Below are positions 62,127-64,000 of a DNA stretch of 64,000 bases, one piece after another. Each line of letters begins with the position of its first letter. The stretch's first letter is position 1. The stretch spans positions 28,809,206-28,873,205 of the forward strand of contig NC_045139.1 in assembly GCF_008831285.2 (NCBI RefSeq), in the 5' to 3' direction. A program made the translations under genes and the position numbers. The stretch comes from Nymphaea colorata. Lineage: Eukaryota > Streptophyta > Magnoliopsida > Nymphaeales > Nymphaeaceae. The notes below the pieces were generated by a model. The model was not told where the DNA came from and did not search any database. It worked only from the letters and a program-made list of their open reading frames with translations.

Positions 62127-62460
62127 AATTTTTAAACTGGCATTCCCTCTACGCTACGGAAGGAGATTAAGGGAGTTAACATTGTTCTTTTGTCGTAAGC
62201 TAGCCAAGTGTGGAGATCTAGACAAGTTTTGGAAAGATACTTGGGGAGCGAATATTATGCACTCATATTTCTATGGAGATCTTAATTAGTTGAAGTCAAG
62301 GTGGACATGAAATTGACTATTATGTATGGATGTAGTTAAGTAGAGTCGAGCTCGGCTCCACTTGTTTCTTGCTCGGCTCAAGCTTAAGTCGAGCTTGACA
62401 AGGTCAGATCGAGCTCGATTCAGATAGGCTAGACTGTGTTGAGCTCGAGTTCAACTTGTT
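62127..62460. mobile_element. Insertion unique to unit B, with GAGCTCG-rich end
   Basis: Unit A reads continuously from GAGGAAAG to AGATGCCAGCC at about 47772, whereas unit B has about 330 extra bases. The right part (62345-62455) is rich in GTCGAGCTCGGCTC-type motifs, a composition seen in interspersed plant repeats. TTTAAA lies at both junctions and may be the target duplication. No reading frame is supported. Its family is unknown to me. Confidence 0.45.
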
Positions 62461-63522
62461 TAAAGATGCCAACCTATATTTCATCACACATCCGCCGCTC
62501 AGTACATGCAATACACATACACCAAAAGAAAAAAGGAAACATTTTTGAAATTATTGAAAAAGAGTGTCTTCTGAATCTTTTCACTTTTTTTAATTTTCTT
62601 ATTTTTTGTCTTTATAAAAGTTATTTTTCTGTTAAATATAGGTGTTTTCATCATGGCCACACTGGCGTAAGAAAATTGCATGCGTACGTAATAACCAGTG
62701 GTCACACAGGTAAGCATCGAGAGCTTGGTATTCACGGCCTCTCAAATTTTTTTTTTTTCATTAAAAAATACTTTCAACTTTAGCCTTAAATTCCAAGAAC
62801 GCATCTGATTTTGTAAGCTATCATATACATCCAAGTATACCGAGATAAAAGATTCTTAGCAGCAATGGGCGCATGAAGAATGTCTTTAAGAACTGGAGTA
62901 TTAGAAATGTGAATGGGCAATAGACGGACCTGATCCTACAGTCTTCCGGCCCGATAAGGAGTATGAATACTTTAAATCTTTAATGGTACCTTAGGTATTG
63001 GTTCCATCACGGACACATATTTGAATCCAAATGCAAAGTTATTACTTCTAAAGACCTTCCTTCTTGACCTATTATTCACGGAAAGAATTGCTTCTTGATC
63101 TTGGGAGCAGCAATACTAATTAAAGGACCACATCTGAAAATGATGATTTACTAGATGAAGTATTCTAGCATCATCATATAAAAATGGGTGAATCTTGATT
63201 TAGTTTCCAGATGGATGACTTTTGTTCGTCGTTCACAAAATGGCATCCATATATAACAAAATTCGATCCTCCATTTACCAAGTCAACAAGGAAGATAGAG
63301 CCGTAATGTGCCTTGTTTAGTTCAGAAATTTGTTCTGCTAAGGGATTCAAGTGCAGGGATGAATCGGAAACAACAAAGGCAACCATGCATAGAAACCAAG
63401 GTCCAGTCTTATTTGAATATATATCAAACTGACGGTGCACAGCTAAGTGCTAAACATAGTACCGTCAGTCGAAGATTAGGGAGTACTATAGGTCCTTGGT
63501 TTTGATCCACGTAGTCTTGGCT

Positions 63523-64000
63523 TCAGAGTTTCTTTTCGGAGCAGGGCTTTGGGCAGAAGTGCAAGACATCTGTGCATTGGCACTGCGGAGGAATGGACTT
63601 GGTGCATATGCAGCCTTTGCACCCCGGATAACAGTGGTCCTTAATATCTAAGCAATGGCAATCTGGAATACGCGCCCTGGTGCAAACACAACCCGAGTCG
63701 CAGCATGGCTTCCAACGAGCATCTACAGCTGCACAACAGGAGAAAGAACAACACAACGGACTCAGAAATGCAAGAACAGATGGAACTTAGTTGAGTAATC
63801 ATGAGGAAAACCAACTCTCGTCACAGGGAAAGACAAAGTTTCTTTCCAAAAAACCGCATGGTAAACGATTAATTGTAGACTTGAGAGTGCACGTCGATTT
63901 ATCTCTGCTGCCCGCACTCACACATGCGCTCAGAAATTATACAAATTAAACATGCGAGCACACGGAGAGCAGCCGTGCACCTTCATCCTCAGCGATGATT
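63523..64000 (-). CDS. Bowman-Birk type serine protease inhibitor, copy 3 (cut by the window edge)
   Basis: Exon 2 is 63523-63728 (acceptor TGTGCAG|CTGT). The last 20 bases of exon 1 are 63981-64000 (donor GAAG|GTGCAC at 63981/63980); the signal peptide and start lie beyond the window. The 14 cysteines are all present. The second loop is the standard CTKSIPPQC (P1 Lys). The first loop is CTRARIPDC: P1 is Arg, but P1' is Ala instead of the near-universal Ser, and the usual first proline of the PP pair (P3') is Ile. The loop is still nine residues with correct cysteines, so it may inhibit a different protease or have lost activity. Almost all coding differences from copy 2 sit in and just before this loop. 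Confidence 0.88.

Larger units (their letters stand above)
61492..64000. repeat. Duplicated segment, unit B (contains BBI copy 3)
   Basis: This is the right part of the second unit; its left stub is 56170-56198, separated by the young copia element. The alignment to 47245-49450 continues to the window edge. The duplication therefore extends at least through the BBI first exon. Confidence 0.8.

Noticed and set aside
1-64000. CRISPR-like arrays or tRNA/rRNA genes
   Set aside because: Regular repeats found are microsatellites or minisatellites without spacers, and no segment showed a tRNA-like TTC-loop with matching arms by eye.

Overview
This is nuclear DNA of a flowering plant. The evidence is multi-exon genes with GT-AG introns, an A+T-rich intergenic background full of (TA)n, (CT)n, (GA)n and (CA)n microsatellites, Ty1/copia elements primed by initiator-methionine tRNA, and plant-specific gene families (MYB-CC/GARP factor, AAR3-type DCUN1 protein, Bowman-Birk inhibitors). 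The species cannot be fixed by eye. A fragment resembling SAG101, a family reported missing from grasses, weakly favours a non-grass lineage.

Layout. 1-12758 holds no gene I can support; it carries microsatellites, a short inverted-repeat element and a hAT-like element of about 1.07 kb (2130-3200) with an 8-bp target duplication. 12759-14413 (+) is a seven-exon MYB-CC factor. 14414-21491 is mostly gene-free, with an exon relic of a 4-coumarate:CoA-ligase-like enzyme near 19574, tandem repeats and a long (TA)n. 21492-22361 (-) is an intact single-exon RING-H2 E3 ligase. 27207-35941 (+) is a nine-exon DCN1-like gene of the AAR3 type, with introns expanded by a minisatellite and transposon debris. 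35942-39578 holds nothing I recognise.

From 39579 to the right edge is a Bowman-Birk protease inhibitor (BBI) cluster on the minus strand. It has one diverged intact gene (39579-40122), one pseudogene whose first exon is split by a 3.5-kb PIF/Harbinger-like element (42842-46486), one intact gene (48979-49547), and one gene running off the right edge (63523-64000). Each intact copy has the same two-exon plan: a signal-peptide exon, a phase-1 intron, and a 206-bp exon encoding the 14-cysteine double-headed inhibitor. The last two genes lie in a duplicated segment (47230-49450 matching 56170-56198 plus 61492-64000). It was later remodelled by two copia elements: an older decayed one (50099-55112, minus strand, TSD ACTCA) and a very young one (56199-61491, plus strand, TSD GATAT, near-identical LTRs, one in-frame stop).

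The BBI products are predicted to be secreted inhibitors of trypsin-like proteases, a defence role. The transposons account for most of the structural variation between BBI copies. I found no wholly new system. The best leads are the sharply localised divergence of the first inhibitory loop in the right-most BBI gene, and the Harbinger-like element that broke a BBI gene while carrying a piece resembling the immune regulator SAG101.
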